Assembly (NCBI RefSeq): GCF_003478505.1
Contig: NZ_QUFI01000011.1
Coordinates: 50,148-114,147, forward strand
DNA from: Clostridium sp. AF27-2AA
Lineage (GTDB): Bacteria > Bacillota > Clostridia > Lachnospirales > Lachnospiraceae
Direction of reading: 5' to 3'
DNA: 64,000 nucleotides
Within the stretch, counting starts at the first letter, position 1; every line of letters begins with the position of its first letter. The notes beneath the pieces are model-generated. The model made no database searches, was not told where the DNA came from, and was given only the letters and a program-made list of their open reading frames with translations. A program made the translations under genes and the position numbers. Shown piece after piece: positions 24,734 to 33,477 of this stretch.

Positions 24734-26296
24734 TCAATCAAATGAATACTCCCTGACCTCTCGCACTACATCCATAATACTGCCATCCCGGGCTTCTATG
24801 ATTCCAACTACTTTATCACCAAACTGTACCGGATCCGGTGCACCTGTAATGGCATAGGCCTGGTCCCGGAGTTCCTCAATGGTGCAGATTGGCAGTCCGC
24901 TGCTCTTCATGCATTCGATGAGGTCTTGTCTGCGTGGATTGATGGCAATGCCATAATCGGTGATCACAACGTCTACGGTTTCTCCAGGTGTTGTCACGGT
25001 GGTCACATTCGTGCAGATAGCCGGAATTCTTCCCTGCAGAAGCGGTGCAATCACAATCGTGCATTTTGCGCCTGCTGCAGTATCCGGATGTCCGCCCTGT
25101 GCTCCGGTAATAATACCGTCAGAGCCTACCACTACGTTACAGTTGAAGTTTACATCCACTTCCAGTGCGGCCAGAATGACAAAATCAAGCTTGTTCACAT
25201 AAGCTCCCTTATTGAACGGATTGGCATACTCAGATGCACTGATTTCGATATGGCGGTCCGGATGTTTTTTAATAGACTCTACCGCACCCAGATCAAAGTC
25301 CTGGGTATCTACCAGAACATCAACCAGGTCACGCTCCAGAAGATCTGCCATCGGTTTGGTCAGTCCGCCAACGCCAAAACTCATGCGGATGCCGCGTTTC
25401 TCCATCTCGTCTGCCAGTGAAATGGTGGATGCAATGGATGCGCCGCCTACACCAGTCTGATAGGAGAAACCGTTCTTAAAGTACGGGGTACGGATTACGA
25501 ACTGGGTGCAGTAATCTGCCATTCTCAGTTTTCTCATATCGGTGGTCGGTTTTGCCGCACCGGTTGCGATCTTTGCCGGATTACCGATCTCATCTACGAC
25601 GCAGACGAAATCTACCTGGGTCATGGAGATGCTTGCCGGGATGTTCGGGAATGGAACCAGGCAATCAGTAATGGCCACCACACGATCTGCATACTGCGCA
25701 TCTGCCATTGCGTAAGACAGCACACCACAGTCGCTCTTTCCGCCATTAGCTCTTAAGTTTCCATATTCATCACAGGTCGGTGCGCCGATAAACGCGATGT
25801 CGATATGAACCTCACCGGACTCAACAGCTCTGACACGGCCGCCGTGAGAGCACATCACTGCCAGGTTCTTTAACTTGCCTGCTGAGATTGCTTCACCGAT
25901 CTTGCCGCGAACACCGGAAGACCGAATACCGGTTACAGTACCGTCCTCGATCATCGGAACGATCGGATCGTGTGCCTTACCAAGAGAACTTGCACAGATG
26001 GTGATATCTTTAATGCCCATCTTGTGGATTTCTTCCATAACCATGTTTACTATATAGTCACCCTCACGGAAGTGATGGTGGAAGGAAATGGTCATGCCGT
26101 CCTTGATCTCACATTTCACCAGTGCCTCATGAATGTTCTCCACGATCTTGCTTCTGTTCGGATCCATCATGGCATGAGCCTTCGGAGCTGCTTTCTTATA
26201 CTCGTGATTATCGTAAGCGTAAGCGCCCTTGAACGCTTCCTTACCGGTTGCCTTTAATACCTCTTCCGGGATTTCTCTTCCTACTGCATTGATCAT
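24734..26296 (-). CDS. citF: Citrate lyase alpha subunit (citrate CoA-transferase)
   Basis: 520 residues from the ATG at 26294-26296 with GAGGGGGA upstream, beginning one base after the citE stop. The sequence is CitF throughout: INAVGREIPEEV at the start, DGMTISFHHHFREGD, SSGVRGKIGEAIS, FIGAPTCDEYGNL, and GGHPDTAAGAKCTI. The alpha subunit exchanges acetate for citrate on the acyl-carrier gamma subunit, giving citryl-ACP. With CitE and CitD it splits citrate into acetate and oxaloacetate, the entry to anaerobic citrate fermentation. Length and motifs are complete. Confidence 0.95.
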   Translation of the reverse strand: MINAVGREIPEEVLKATGKEAFKGAYAYDNHEYKKAAPKAHAMMDPNRSKIVENIHEALVKCEIKDGMTISFHHHFREGDYIVNMVMEEIHKMGIKDITICASSLGKAHDPIVPMIEDGTVTGIRSSGVRGKIGEAISAGKLKNLAVMCSHGGRVRAVESGEVHIDIAFIGAPTCDEYGNLRANGGKSDCGVLSYAMADAQYADRVVAITDCLVPFPNIPASISMTQVDFVCVVDEIGNPAKIATGAAKPTTDMRKLRMADYCTQFVIRTPYFKNGFSYQTGVGGASIASTISLADEMEKRGIRMSFGVGGLTKPMADLLERDLVDVLVDTQDFDLGAVESIKKHPDRHIEISASEYANPFNKGAYVNKLDFVILAALEVDVNFNCNVVVGSDGIITGAQGGHPDTAAGAKCTIVIAPLLQGRIPAICTNVTTVTTPGETVDVVITDYGIAINPRRQDLIECMKSSGLPICTIEELRDQAYAITGAPDPVQFGDKVVGIIEARDGSIMDVVREVREYSFD

Positions 26297-26297
26297 C

Positions 26298-27200
26298 TTA
26301 TAAATCCCCCTCATATACGCCTGATGCTTTTGCCAGGGCAATTGTTCTCTTTGCTCCGTCGTAAAATGCGATATCGATCATCTTGCCGTCTACGGTAAAT
26401 ACGCCGATACCCAGTGCCTTCTTCTCATCGATCTCTTTTACGACCTTCTCTGCGAAGATGATCTCCTTCTGGGTCGGGGTGAAGATCTTATGAACAACAT
26501 CGATCTGACGCGGGTTTACGAGGGACTTACCATCGAAGCCCATCATCTTGATCATCTTGACCTCTTCCTCGAACACATCCATAGCATCCAGGTTGGTGAA
26601 CACGGTATCCCAGCACTGCACACCGGCTGCTCTTGCGGCGATGATCATCTGCTGTCTTGCTCCCTGCAGCTCCACACCGGTTCCGGTGATCACGGTCTGC
26701 AGATCCTTGGTGTAGTCACCGCCGGAAAGAGCAATACCGATCAGACGGTCAGAAGACTTACAAACCTCAAGGGCATTTAAGACACCCTTGCAGGACTCCA
26801 GAGCTGCCATTAACAGAGTGGAGCCTTCCGGTCTTCTGAACTCTCTCTCAGCTGCCAGCACATGCTCCTCTACGGTATGTACATCTTGTGCGGTCTCGGT
26901 CTTTGCGATACGGATGGTATCAGCACCGCCAGCCACGCAGACGCGGATATCTTCCTTCCAGTGCGGGGTGTCCAGTCCGTTGATGCGGACAACACGCTCA
27001 ACTCCGCGGTAATCGATCTCCTGCAGTGCATGGTAAAGGGAATATCTTGCTGCATCCTTCTGGTTCTCTGCTACTGCGTCCTCCAGATCCAGCATGATGG
27101 AATCCGGTCTGTAGATGTACGGATCCTTGATCAGGCCCGGCTTCTGGCAGTTTAAGAACATCATGGAACGTCTCAGTCTTTTTTTGTTCGGATGGCTCAT
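26298..27200 (-). CDS. citE: Citrate lyase beta subunit (citryl-ACP lyase)
   Basis: 300 residues. The start ATG at 27198-27200 overlaps the citD stop (ATGA), so translation is coupled. CitE/HpcH-aldolase fold motifs: RRSMMFLNCQKPG, RPDSIMLDLEDAVAE (metal-binding Glu/Asp), VVRINGLDTPHW, ALSGGDYTKDL and GFDGKSLVNPRQI. The subunit cleaves citryl-ACP to acetyl-ACP and oxaloacetate using Mg2+. CitE-like proteins acting on free CoA esters are known, but the citD-citE-citF order makes true citrate lyase the clear call. Confidence 0.94.
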   Translation of the reverse strand: MSHPNKKRLRRSMMFLNCQKPGLIKDPYIYRPDSIMLDLEDAVAENQKDAARYSLYHALQEIDYRGVERVVRINGLDTPHWKEDIRVCVAGGADTIRIAKTETAQDVHTVEEHVLAAEREFRRPEGSTLLMAALESCKGVLNALEVCKSSDRLIGIALSGGDYTKDLQTVITGTGVELQGARQQMIIAARAAGVQCWDTVFTNLDAMDVFEEEVKMIKMMGFDGKSLVNPRQIDVVHKIFTPTQKEIIFAEKVVKEIDEKKALGIGVFTVDGKMIDIAFYDGAKRTIALAKASGVYEGDL

Positions 27201-27499
27201 GATTTCAATACACCTCCCCATGGAAGATTATCAGTGATATCGTTGGAACGGTATACTGCGCACTCAACACGTGCCTTTAAGGTGCAGTCCAGAGCACCCT
27301 TGTCTACTACGGTTACCTTTGCGTCTTTCACATCCAGACGGTCTAAGGTCTCCAGGACGGTTGCCTTGATCTGCTTTCCAAACTGGTGAATCACACTGCT
27401 CTCGATGGAAAGCTCTATGGTGCCATTTCCCGGCTCTACGGTTACCTGGGCGTCACTGGACTCCAGGGTTCCTGCCATGGCAGCTTTCTTAATCTGCAT
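27197..27499 (-). CDS. citD: Citrate lyase gamma subunit (acyl carrier protein)
   Basis: 100 residues, the usual CitD length. MQIKKAAMAGTLESSDAQV contains the serine (residue 14) that carries the phosphoribosyl-dephospho-CoA group. The motif DRLDVKDAKVTVVDKGALD is typical. The prosthetic group is made and attached by CitG and CitX, and activated by CitC ligase; none of these three genes is present near here, so they must be elsewhere or missing. The gene ends overlapping citE by four bases. Confidence 0.94.
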   Translation of the reverse strand: MQIKKAAMAGTLESSDAQVTVEPGNGTIELSIESSVIHQFGKQIKATVLETLDRLDVKDAKVTVVDKGALDCTLKARVECAVYRSNDITDNLPWGGVLKS

Positions 27500-27512
27500 A
27501 ATGTCTTCCTCC

Positions 27513-28943
27513 TTATATTATTGGTAGCTGTTCTCTGCTCTCCAGATTTAATAACTCTTCTATCGTTTTCTGCTCTCTTCCCGGACACACCACACTCAAG
27601 AACTCCTCTGCCTTCTTCATGGCCTGTTTCCGGGACAGCGGCCTTGCCACGCTGCCGGACGGATCTTCCACTTCCGCTTCGTAAGCTGTTCCATCCTGCA
27701 TGATGACCTTTACATGACAGCCCCAATGCTTTGGATACTGCTCGGTAAAGCGCTCCAACGGACGCACACGCACCTTCTCCAGAAGCTTCTGAACGGCTGG
27801 ATCCAATACCACTTCCGGGTCGAACTGCTCCATTCCTACGCTTCCGTAAAGGAAAGCAGCTGCCACAGAATAAGGCGTGGAGAATTTCGCGTCCAGAATG
27901 GTTTTCGGATGCAGGCAGCCATCACTGACCGCACACTGCTTGTAGCCCACCAAATAGGTATCGATCTCGATTTCACTGATCTGCTGTACCAGAATCTCTG
28001 CCTCCGGCTTATTCTGAATTTTCAGTCCCATGCGTTTTTCCATCTGCTCCCGTATCTCCAGAATCCCGTCGATCGCGCAGTGTGCGCTTCTGCAGCATGG
28101 ATACGGTTTCATATCCATATTTAAAATTTCATAGACCTCGCCCAGCCCCTGACTGAGTTGTGATATTGCTCCGCCGTCGGACATCGCAGTTAGCAGCCCC
28201 CCGTCCTTTGCTTCAAAGATATGCTCCGGTCCGGTCATTCCGGCTCTGGCCAGAAAAGCAGCCTCAATGCCGTCTGCTGCGGCCCTGGCCGGATGCAGGA
28301 TCTTGCAGCTGCTTCCATCTCCCAGAAAGGCCCATACACCGCTGGACTGGGTTCCTGCCATGCCGAGGGCTGACACGATCTGATCCACGCTCAGGTCCAG
28401 AAGCTTCGCGCAGGCTGCCGCGCAGCCAAACACGCCGCAGGTTGCCGTGGCATGCCAGCCCCGGTTCCGATGCGCAGACACACCAAATGCCATACCCACC
28501 CGGTTCACGGTTTCATAGCCGCAAACCACTGCCAGGAGGAAGTCTTTTCCGCTTTTTCCAAGATACTCCGTACAGGACCAGGCGGACGGAATCAGGCTGG
28601 CGCTTCCGTGGGTCTTGGATGCAGTGTGGACATCATCCAGTTCCAGGGTATGAGCCAGCATGGCATTGATCATGGCGGCTGTTGCCAGCGGATATTTTCC
28701 GGGATCCCCCCAGACGGAAACAAATCCCGGCCGATTCAAATCCGCATCCGGTATTTCTGCCTGACATCCGCTCACTATTCCCAATGCTTTTTTTGCTGCT
28801 TCCACCAGCGGATCCTTTGCCGCTCCGGCTGCCACACTGACCAGATCAAGCACGCGGAGCGCTGCAGTTTCCCGCACGCGCTCCGGCAGCTGGTCCCATG
28901 TGATGTCATGAATAAATTCTGCTAATTTCCGCAAATCTGACAT
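27513..28943 (-). CDS. MmgE/PrpD family protein
   Basis: 476 residues, third gene of the operon, 15 bases after YbhJ copy 2. The MmgE/PrpD signatures are AFGVSAHRNRGWHATATCGVFG, the following ALGMAGTQSSGVW, and the C-terminal lid domain with KVIMQDGTAYEAEVEDPSG. The family contains 2-methylcitrate dehydratase (PrpD) and cis-aconitate decarboxylase (itaconate producer), so it could act on citrate-like hydroxyacids or on cis-aconitate. Being translated between a hydratase and citrate lyase argues for a tricarboxylate step. Which reaction it performs cannot be told from the sequence. Confidence 0.82.
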   Translation of the reverse strand: MSDLRKLAEFIHDITWDQLPERVRETAALRVLDLVSVAAGAAKDPLVEAAKKALGIVSGCQAEIPDADLNRPGFVSVWGDPGKYPLATAAMINAMLAHTLELDDVHTASKTHGSASLIPSAWSCTEYLGKSGKDFLLAVVCGYETVNRVGMAFGVSAHRNRGWHATATCGVFGCAAACAKLLDLSVDQIVSALGMAGTQSSGVWAFLGDGSSCKILHPARAAADGIEAAFLARAGMTGPEHIFEAKDGGLLTAMSDGGAISQLSQGLGEVYEILNMDMKPYPCCRSAHCAIDGILEIREQMEKRMGLKIQNKPEAEILVQQISEIEIDTYLVGYKQCAVSDGCLHPKTILDAKFSTPYSVAAAFLYGSVGMEQFDPEVVLDPAVQKLLEKVRVRPLERFTEQYPKHWGCHVKVIMQDGTAYEAEVEDPSGSVARPLSRKQAMKKAEEFLSVVCPGREQKTIEELLNLESREQLPII

Positions 28944-28958
28944 ACACACGCCCCATTT

Positions 28959-31226
28959 CTATTCTGCTTTATAAGAATTGATCAGGCTGCCTGCCAGAAG
29001 AACCTTCTTCTCCGCCTCGCTCACACCGTTTAACTCCAATTCCATAGTGCGAGTGTTTCCGTCTTTTCCGATGATGGTTGCCTCGAATCTGGTTGCGCCC
29101 TCTTCCACTGCCTTGCGGATGCCAGGCAGATATACATACTCGCCAACCTCCAGGTTGATGTTGTCATCCGGATAAGTGAACGGCAGCATGCCCCAGTTGA
29201 CACAGTTACTGCGGTAACGCTTGGTTGCGTACTCAATGCAGATGTTTGCCAGGCCGCCCAGTACCTTCTGGCAGCTTGCGGCATATTCGCGGGCAGAACC
29301 ATCACCCGGGCGCTTTGCGTATAATACAGAACCAATTCCGGTAGTCTTCATCAATTCTTCTACCGGTGTGTCCACACCAGCTGCTTTCAGAACTTCATAA
29401 ATTTCTGCAGTCTTTGCGGCATCTCCTGCCACGCGGGCTTTCTCATACACCTGTACTGCCTTTGCCTTGCCCACATACTCCGGATCCTTCCGGATCAGGG
29501 TAAACTCAGAAATCTTGTACGGGTTGGAACGGTAGGATGCAGTCTCACCGGACGGGATCAGCTCATCTGTGGTGGTTACCTCATCGCGGATCACACTTGC
29601 CACCTGAAGGAGCAGGTTGTCGGTCAGGGCAGACATCTGCGGCCAGTCTTTGATGGACGGACCATAGACAATCTCGGTCTCCGGCTTTGCCTTGCCATAA
29701 CCGTTATAAACAATGTTATCGTAAATGTTGCTGTTGAACTCATAGGACGGAACGGTAAACTCGACCGGGCAGTCCTCTGCGGAGGTTAAATAGCCGCCGT
29801 TGAATGCGGTTGCCGCGATGGACTTGGAATCCATCAGCGCTACCGATGCAATCTGGCCGTTTGCCGGACTGGAGCCTTCGCGGTTCGGGAAGTTTCTGGT
29901 GCTGTGACGGATACAGAAATCGTTGTTTCCCGGAGCATCGGAAGCACCGAAGCACGGTCCGCAGAATGCAGTCTTCACACGGGCACCATAGTTCATTAAG
30001 TCATTCAGCACACCAATCTTGTTTAACTCATACATGATCGGCTGGGATGCCGGATAAATGTTTAACGGGAAGGTTCCAAGGCCATGATTTAACTTCTTCG
30101 CGATCTGGTCTACCGCGTAAATGTTCTCAAAGGATCCTGCTGCACAGCCTGCGATGGCAGCCTGGTCTACCTTAATCTTGCCGTTATGGATCTTGGAGCG
30201 CAGGTCTAAGTGGATGTCCTTGTTATTCTCAAAGACACGCTCTGCCTCTTTCTCCACCATACCCAGATATTTCTCCGGATCGGCAATGACATCTGCCAGC
30301 GGATAAGCGTTGCTCGGATGGAACGGCAGTGCGATCATCGGAACGATGGTGTCCAGGTTGATCTCTACAATGCCGTCATACAGAGCTGCGTCGCCCTGCT
30401 GCATACGTTTGAAATCGTTCGGGCGTTTGTGAATCTCAAAATACTCTTTTACCTTGTCATCGGTGGCCCATACGGAGGACAGGCATGCAGACTCGGTGGT
30501 CATGGTATCGATACCGTTACGGAAATCCATGGACATGCTGCTGACTCCAGGTCCGATAAACTCCAGGACTTTGTTCTTCACGAAATTGTTCTTAAATACT
30601 TTTCCAATGATGCTTAAAGCTACATCCATCGGTCCAACCCACGGCTTCGGAGCGCCGGTCATGAACACACCGATGACCTCCGGGTAGTCGATCTCATAAT
30701 ATTTGCCAAGCATGGCCTTTGCAAGCTCCGGGCCGCCCTCTCCGATGGATACGGAGCCCTGTGTACCGTAGCGGGTATGAGAATCGGATACGATGGACAT
30801 GTCGCCGGATTTCACGATCATCTCACGCATGTACTGGTGAATGACTGCCTCGTGCGGCGGAACGAAGATACCGCCGGACTTCTTGCAGGCAGACTCTGCG
30901 TATTTATGTACATCGGTGTTGATGGTTCCGCCTACCGCGCACAGACAGTTGTGGCAGTTGGTGAATACGCACGGCATCGGGAACTCTTTCAGTCCGCTTG
31001 CATATGCGGTCTGCAAAATGCCGACATAAGTGTTATCGTAAACACCCATGGAATCAAATTTGATTTCCAGATGCTCCATATTGTCGGAATGGTTATGCTT
31101 TTCCAGAACCTGGTAGGTCAGGGTCTGTTTCTTCCCTTCTTCTGCGGAAAGCTTTGCGGCTTCCTCTGCGGTTGCGATATGATCATTATTGATAATGTAA
31201 TGTTTTCCTTTATGTAAAGTTACCAT
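28959..31226 (-). CDS. YbhJ-type aconitase-family hydratase, copy 2
   Basis: 755 residues. Motifs: [42 protein letters not shown], and the swivel motif SAREYAASCQKVLGG. It is roughly half identical by eye to copies 1 and 3, with which it shares domain order and length. It lies 21 bases after PrpF copy 2 and 15 bases before MmgE/PrpD, in the citrate-lyase operon. This context suggests that it makes or consumes citrate or a citrate analogue from the product of PrpF; the family has no proven reaction. Confidence 0.86.
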   Translation of the reverse strand: MVTLHKGKHYIINNDHIATAEEAAKLSAEEGKKQTLTYQVLEKHNHSDNMEHLEIKFDSMGVYDNTYVGILQTAYASGLKEFPMPCVFTNCHNCLCAVGGTINTDVHKYAESACKKSGGIFVPPHEAVIHQYMREMIVKSGDMSIVSDSHTRYGTQGSVSIGEGGPELAKAMLGKYYEIDYPEVIGVFMTGAPKPWVGPMDVALSIIGKVFKNNFVKNKVLEFIGPGVSSMSMDFRNGIDTMTTESACLSSVWATDDKVKEYFEIHKRPNDFKRMQQGDAALYDGIVEINLDTIVPMIALPFHPSNAYPLADVIADPEKYLGMVEKEAERVFENNKDIHLDLRSKIHNGKIKVDQAAIAGCAAGSFENIYAVDQIAKKLNHGLGTFPLNIYPASQPIMYELNKIGVLNDLMNYGARVKTAFCGPCFGASDAPGNNDFCIRHSTRNFPNREGSSPANGQIASVALMDSKSIAATAFNGGYLTSAEDCPVEFTVPSYEFNSNIYDNIVYNGYGKAKPETEIVYGPSIKDWPQMSALTDNLLLQVASVIRDEVTTTDELIPSGETASYRSNPYKISEFTLIRKDPEYVGKAKAVQVYEKARVAGDAAKTAEIYEVLKAAGVDTPVEELMKTTGIGSVLYAKRPGDGSAREYAASCQKVLGGLANICIEYATKRYRSNCVNWGMLPFTYPDDNINLEVGEYVYLPGIRKAVEEGATRFEATIIGKDGNTRTMELELNGVSEAEKKVLLAGSLINSYKAE

Positions 31227-31247
31227 GTAAATATTCTCCTCTCAATC

Positions 31248-32372
31248 TCAGTCTCTGACGTAAACCCAGCCATCCATAATTCTTCTTGCGGTACGGGTCA
31301 CACCGCCCTTGATGACGCGCTCGCCATCCATCTTGACATCTACTTCCGTCACGCCGCTGGAGTGGCCAATCTTGATGATATCCTGATCCGGTGCCGGTTT
31401 TGCAATGTCATTCACGATGGTTCCCGGAATTCTTGCTGCTGCTCCGGTTCCAACCGCAACGGTCATTGGGTAAGCCTTGTGCAGGGCTCCTACCGAGATG
31501 GCCCGGCAGCAAATATCCATGGACTCTGCTTTTACTTCGTTCTTATCCATGTCAATGTAATCCTGCGGATCCGAGATGATGGATACCTTCGGTGCGGAGG
31601 TGGATTTGGTTCTTGCATCCTCCCATTTCTCTACGAATCCGCATTTTAATGCTGCGATGCAGCGGATACGCTCGATGTGCTCCATGACATCCTTGTTCTG
31701 GTTCAGCTCTACCAGCTCGGTTCCTTTGATGCCTAAGTCTTTCGCACGGATGAATACCATCGGGTTGGAGCAGTCTAACACCGTTACTTCAATCTCGCCG
31801 TAACCCGGTACATCGAAGATATCACGCTTGTTTCCGGTCGGGAACAGCTTTCCGGTCTTGGAGCCTGCCGGATCCTCAAAGTACATGTCGATGCGGGATC
31901 CGGTTCCCGGAACACCCTTGATGACCTCATCGCCGTGTACCATAGCATGTCCGTCTTCCACCCGTACATGCTCCTCAATGATCTTATTGGTGTTGGTGTT
32001 CAGCACACGTACAACGGTAATCGGCTCTACGGCTTTTACCAGTCCCTCGTCAATGGCGAACGGACCGACTGCAGAAGAAATGTTACCGCAGTTTGCGCTG
32101 CCATCCACACGCGGGATTACGATGTCTACCTGCTTGAAGGTGTAATTGACATCGACATCCTCCCGGTCAGATGGGGAAATGATAGCAATCTTACTGGTGG
32201 AAGAAACGGTTCCGCCCATGCCGTCAATCTGCTTCACATCCGGGGTACCCATGACTTTCAGAAAGATCTCATCCCAGAGCTTTTTGTCCTCCGGAAGGTC
32301 TTTCTCATGGAAGAATACTGCTTTGCTTGTGCCGCCGCGCATATATACGCAGGGGTATTTTTTCATGTACAT
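31248..32372 (-). CDS. PrpF family isomerase, copy 2; first gene of the citrate lyase operon
   Basis: 374 residues from the ATG at 32370-32372, which has AAAAGGAG nine bases upstream; an in-frame TTG at 32381 would sit directly on that ribosome site and is rejected. Motifs are YMRGGTSKAVFFHEKD, QIDGMGGTVSSTSKIAII, DGSANCGNISSAVGPFA (catalytic Cys), a second Cys in IAALKCGFVEKW, and IIKIGHSSGVTEV. The fold is DapF-like and the family isomerises aconitate-type double bonds. It heads a seven-gene transcript (PrpF, YbhJ, MmgE/PrpD, CitD, CitE, CitF, CitM). The shared 77-bp regulatory sequence lies just upstream. Confidence 0.87.
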   Translation of the reverse strand: MYMKKYPCVYMRGGTSKAVFFHEKDLPEDKKLWDEIFLKVMGTPDVKQIDGMGGTVSSTSKIAIISPSDREDVDVNYTFKQVDIVIPRVDGSANCGNISSAVGPFAIDEGLVKAVEPITVVRVLNTNTNKIIEEHVRVEDGHAMVHGDEVIKGVPGTGSRIDMYFEDPAGSKTGKLFPTGNKRDIFDVPGYGEIEVTVLDCSNPMVFIRAKDLGIKGTELVELNQNKDVMEHIERIRCIAALKCGFVEKWEDARTKSTSAPKVSIISDPQDYIDMDKNEVKAESMDICCRAISVGALHKAYPMTVAVGTGAAARIPGTIVNDIAKPAPDQDIIKIGHSSGVTEVDVKMDGERVIKGGVTRTARRIMDGWVYVRD

Positions 32373-32410
32373 ATCTGACAACTCCTTTTCTGTTTTGTGC
32401 TTGTTTTTTT

Positions 32411-32487
32411 GTTATCTTTACTATAATCCATCTATATCATAAAGTAAAATGGTCTGTTTTTATCATTATCAATAACTGTTTGGAATG
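32411..32487. promoter_or_regulatory. Shared regulatory sequence, copy B, in front of the citrate lyase operon
   Basis: Gap-free match to 22316-22392. It contains GTTATCTTTACTATA, TATCATAAAGTAAAATGG and ends at TTGGAATG. It lies 38-115 bases upstream of PrpF copy 2 and is the probable LysR operator and promoter of the operon. Beyond it, where the other copy runs into a LysR gene, this copy runs into the tail of a cell-wall-protein gene, so a LysR gene seems to have been lost here. Confidence 0.7.
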
Positions 32488-32490
32488 ATA

Positions 32491-32543
32491 TCAGAACCGA
32501 AGGCGGTTCCCGTGTTGTAACTGCCGGCTCCAGCAGATATTAG
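32491..32543 (+). pseudogene. 3' tail of a cell-wall-binding protein gene (duplicate of 12383-12437)
   Basis: About 55 bases match the last codons and stop of the cell-wall-binding gene at 11769-12434 with one or two differences, encoding the TEGGSRVVTAGSSRY ending. No further part of the gene is present. The match starts abruptly next to the regulatory repeat at 32487, marking a recombination joint. Confidence 0.8.
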
Positions 32544-32554
32544 ATTTCAATAGC

Positions 32555-32602
32555 AAAAAAGGAACATCAGCGGGCTTACATCCCAATGACGTTCCTTTTT
32601 TG
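32555..32602. terminator. Bidirectional intrinsic terminator
   Basis: Arms AAAAAAGGAAC and GTTCCTTTTTT plus an inner TCA/TGA pair give U-runs on both strands. It ends the GntR gene reading from the right and is also the leftover terminator of the truncated cell-wall gene. Confidence 0.8.
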
Positions 32603-32641
32603 TCTGTCTTTCTTTTTTATCCAATCCGGTATCTGTCTCTG

Positions 32642-33334
32642 TCACGCGCTTTCCAGTGTATCCGCAGCTGTCTCCTGGCCGGCTTTTTCTTTCATTTTGC
32701 CGATCAGTTTTTCCAGCCCGAACAGGTAATGATCCAGGATCGCCGAAAGTATTTCTTCCGGTTTTCCGTTCTGGCAGACCTTCAGAAGCTTCTCATGAAT
32801 CTGATACTGTCTCTCGGTTACATCGTTCTGGTTTACAAACAGATTGTAACCAATCACGATATTCCCATAGCTCAAATCTTCCCATGCTTTTTTCAGCCGC
32901 TGAAACGGCACCAGATCCATAATCTGTTCATGAAAGCGGTTATCCAGCTCAAACACTTCCCGATAAGCGCTGCAGTCCAGCTGCATCATCTGCTCCAGGA
33001 TCTGCCGCATCCGCATCAGCGTCTCTTCTGGAAAGGGACTTCCATACAGCTTCACCGCCATCATCTCATAATTTGCCCGCATATAGTAAATTTCATAGAT
33101 ATCTTCCGGTCCGATCTGGCGTACCGAACAGCCGGCATTGCGGGCATATTCTATAAGACCTTCCTCTTCCATCTGGCGCAGGGCCTCACGCACCGGTCCG
33201 CGACTGACACCAAATTCCGAAGCCAGCTCCTGTTCTACAATTCTTTCTCCCGGAACAAGCTCCCCCCGCAGGATCTTCATTCTAATCTCGTCCAGCACGT
33301 TTTCTCTTAATGTCCGATAATCCAGTCTGCCCAT
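32642..33334 (-). CDS. GntR-family regulator, FadR/FCD subfamily
   Basis: 230 residues from the ATG at 33332-33334 with AAGGAAAA upstream. Residues 1-70 are a GntR winged HTH (RENVLDEIRMKILRGEL, VSRGPVREALRQMEEEGLIE). The C-terminal helical FCD domain shows the metal-binding pattern ELDNRFHEQIMD and a late His-rich helix. The subfamily binds carboxylates and often controls an adjacent transporter or catabolic gene. The APC permease upstream on the same strand (about 140 bases apart) is the plausible target. The effector is not known. Confidence 0.85.
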   Translation of the reverse strand: MGRLDYRTLRENVLDEIRMKILRGELVPGERIVEQELASEFGVSRGPVREALRQMEEEGLIEYARNAGCSVRQIGPEDIYEIYYMRANYEMMAVKLYGSPFPEETLMRMRQILEQMMQLDCSAYREVFELDNRFHEQIMDLVPFQRLKKAWEDLSYGNIVIGYNLFVNQNDVTERQYQIHEKLLKVCQNGKPEEILSAILDHYLFGLEKLIGKMKEKAGQETAADTLESA

Positions 33335-33477
33335 AATTTTCCTTGCTTTCCGCATTTTCCTTTGTGTCTACGCCGTCATATTGTTTGTGTCATTGTACCA
33401 CAACGCGTTAAACAAGTAAAGTGGAATTCATACGTTTTTCACGTCTGAAATTCCACCTTATCTGCTAAAGCAATATG

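Noticed and set aside
30210..30617. Long plus-strand frames within the aconitase-family genes
   Set aside because: They are codon-bias shadows of highly expressed, conserved minus-strand genes.
31248..32381. TTG start for PrpF copy 2
   Set aside because: It would leave no space after the GGAG ribosome site; the ATG three codons later has normal spacing.
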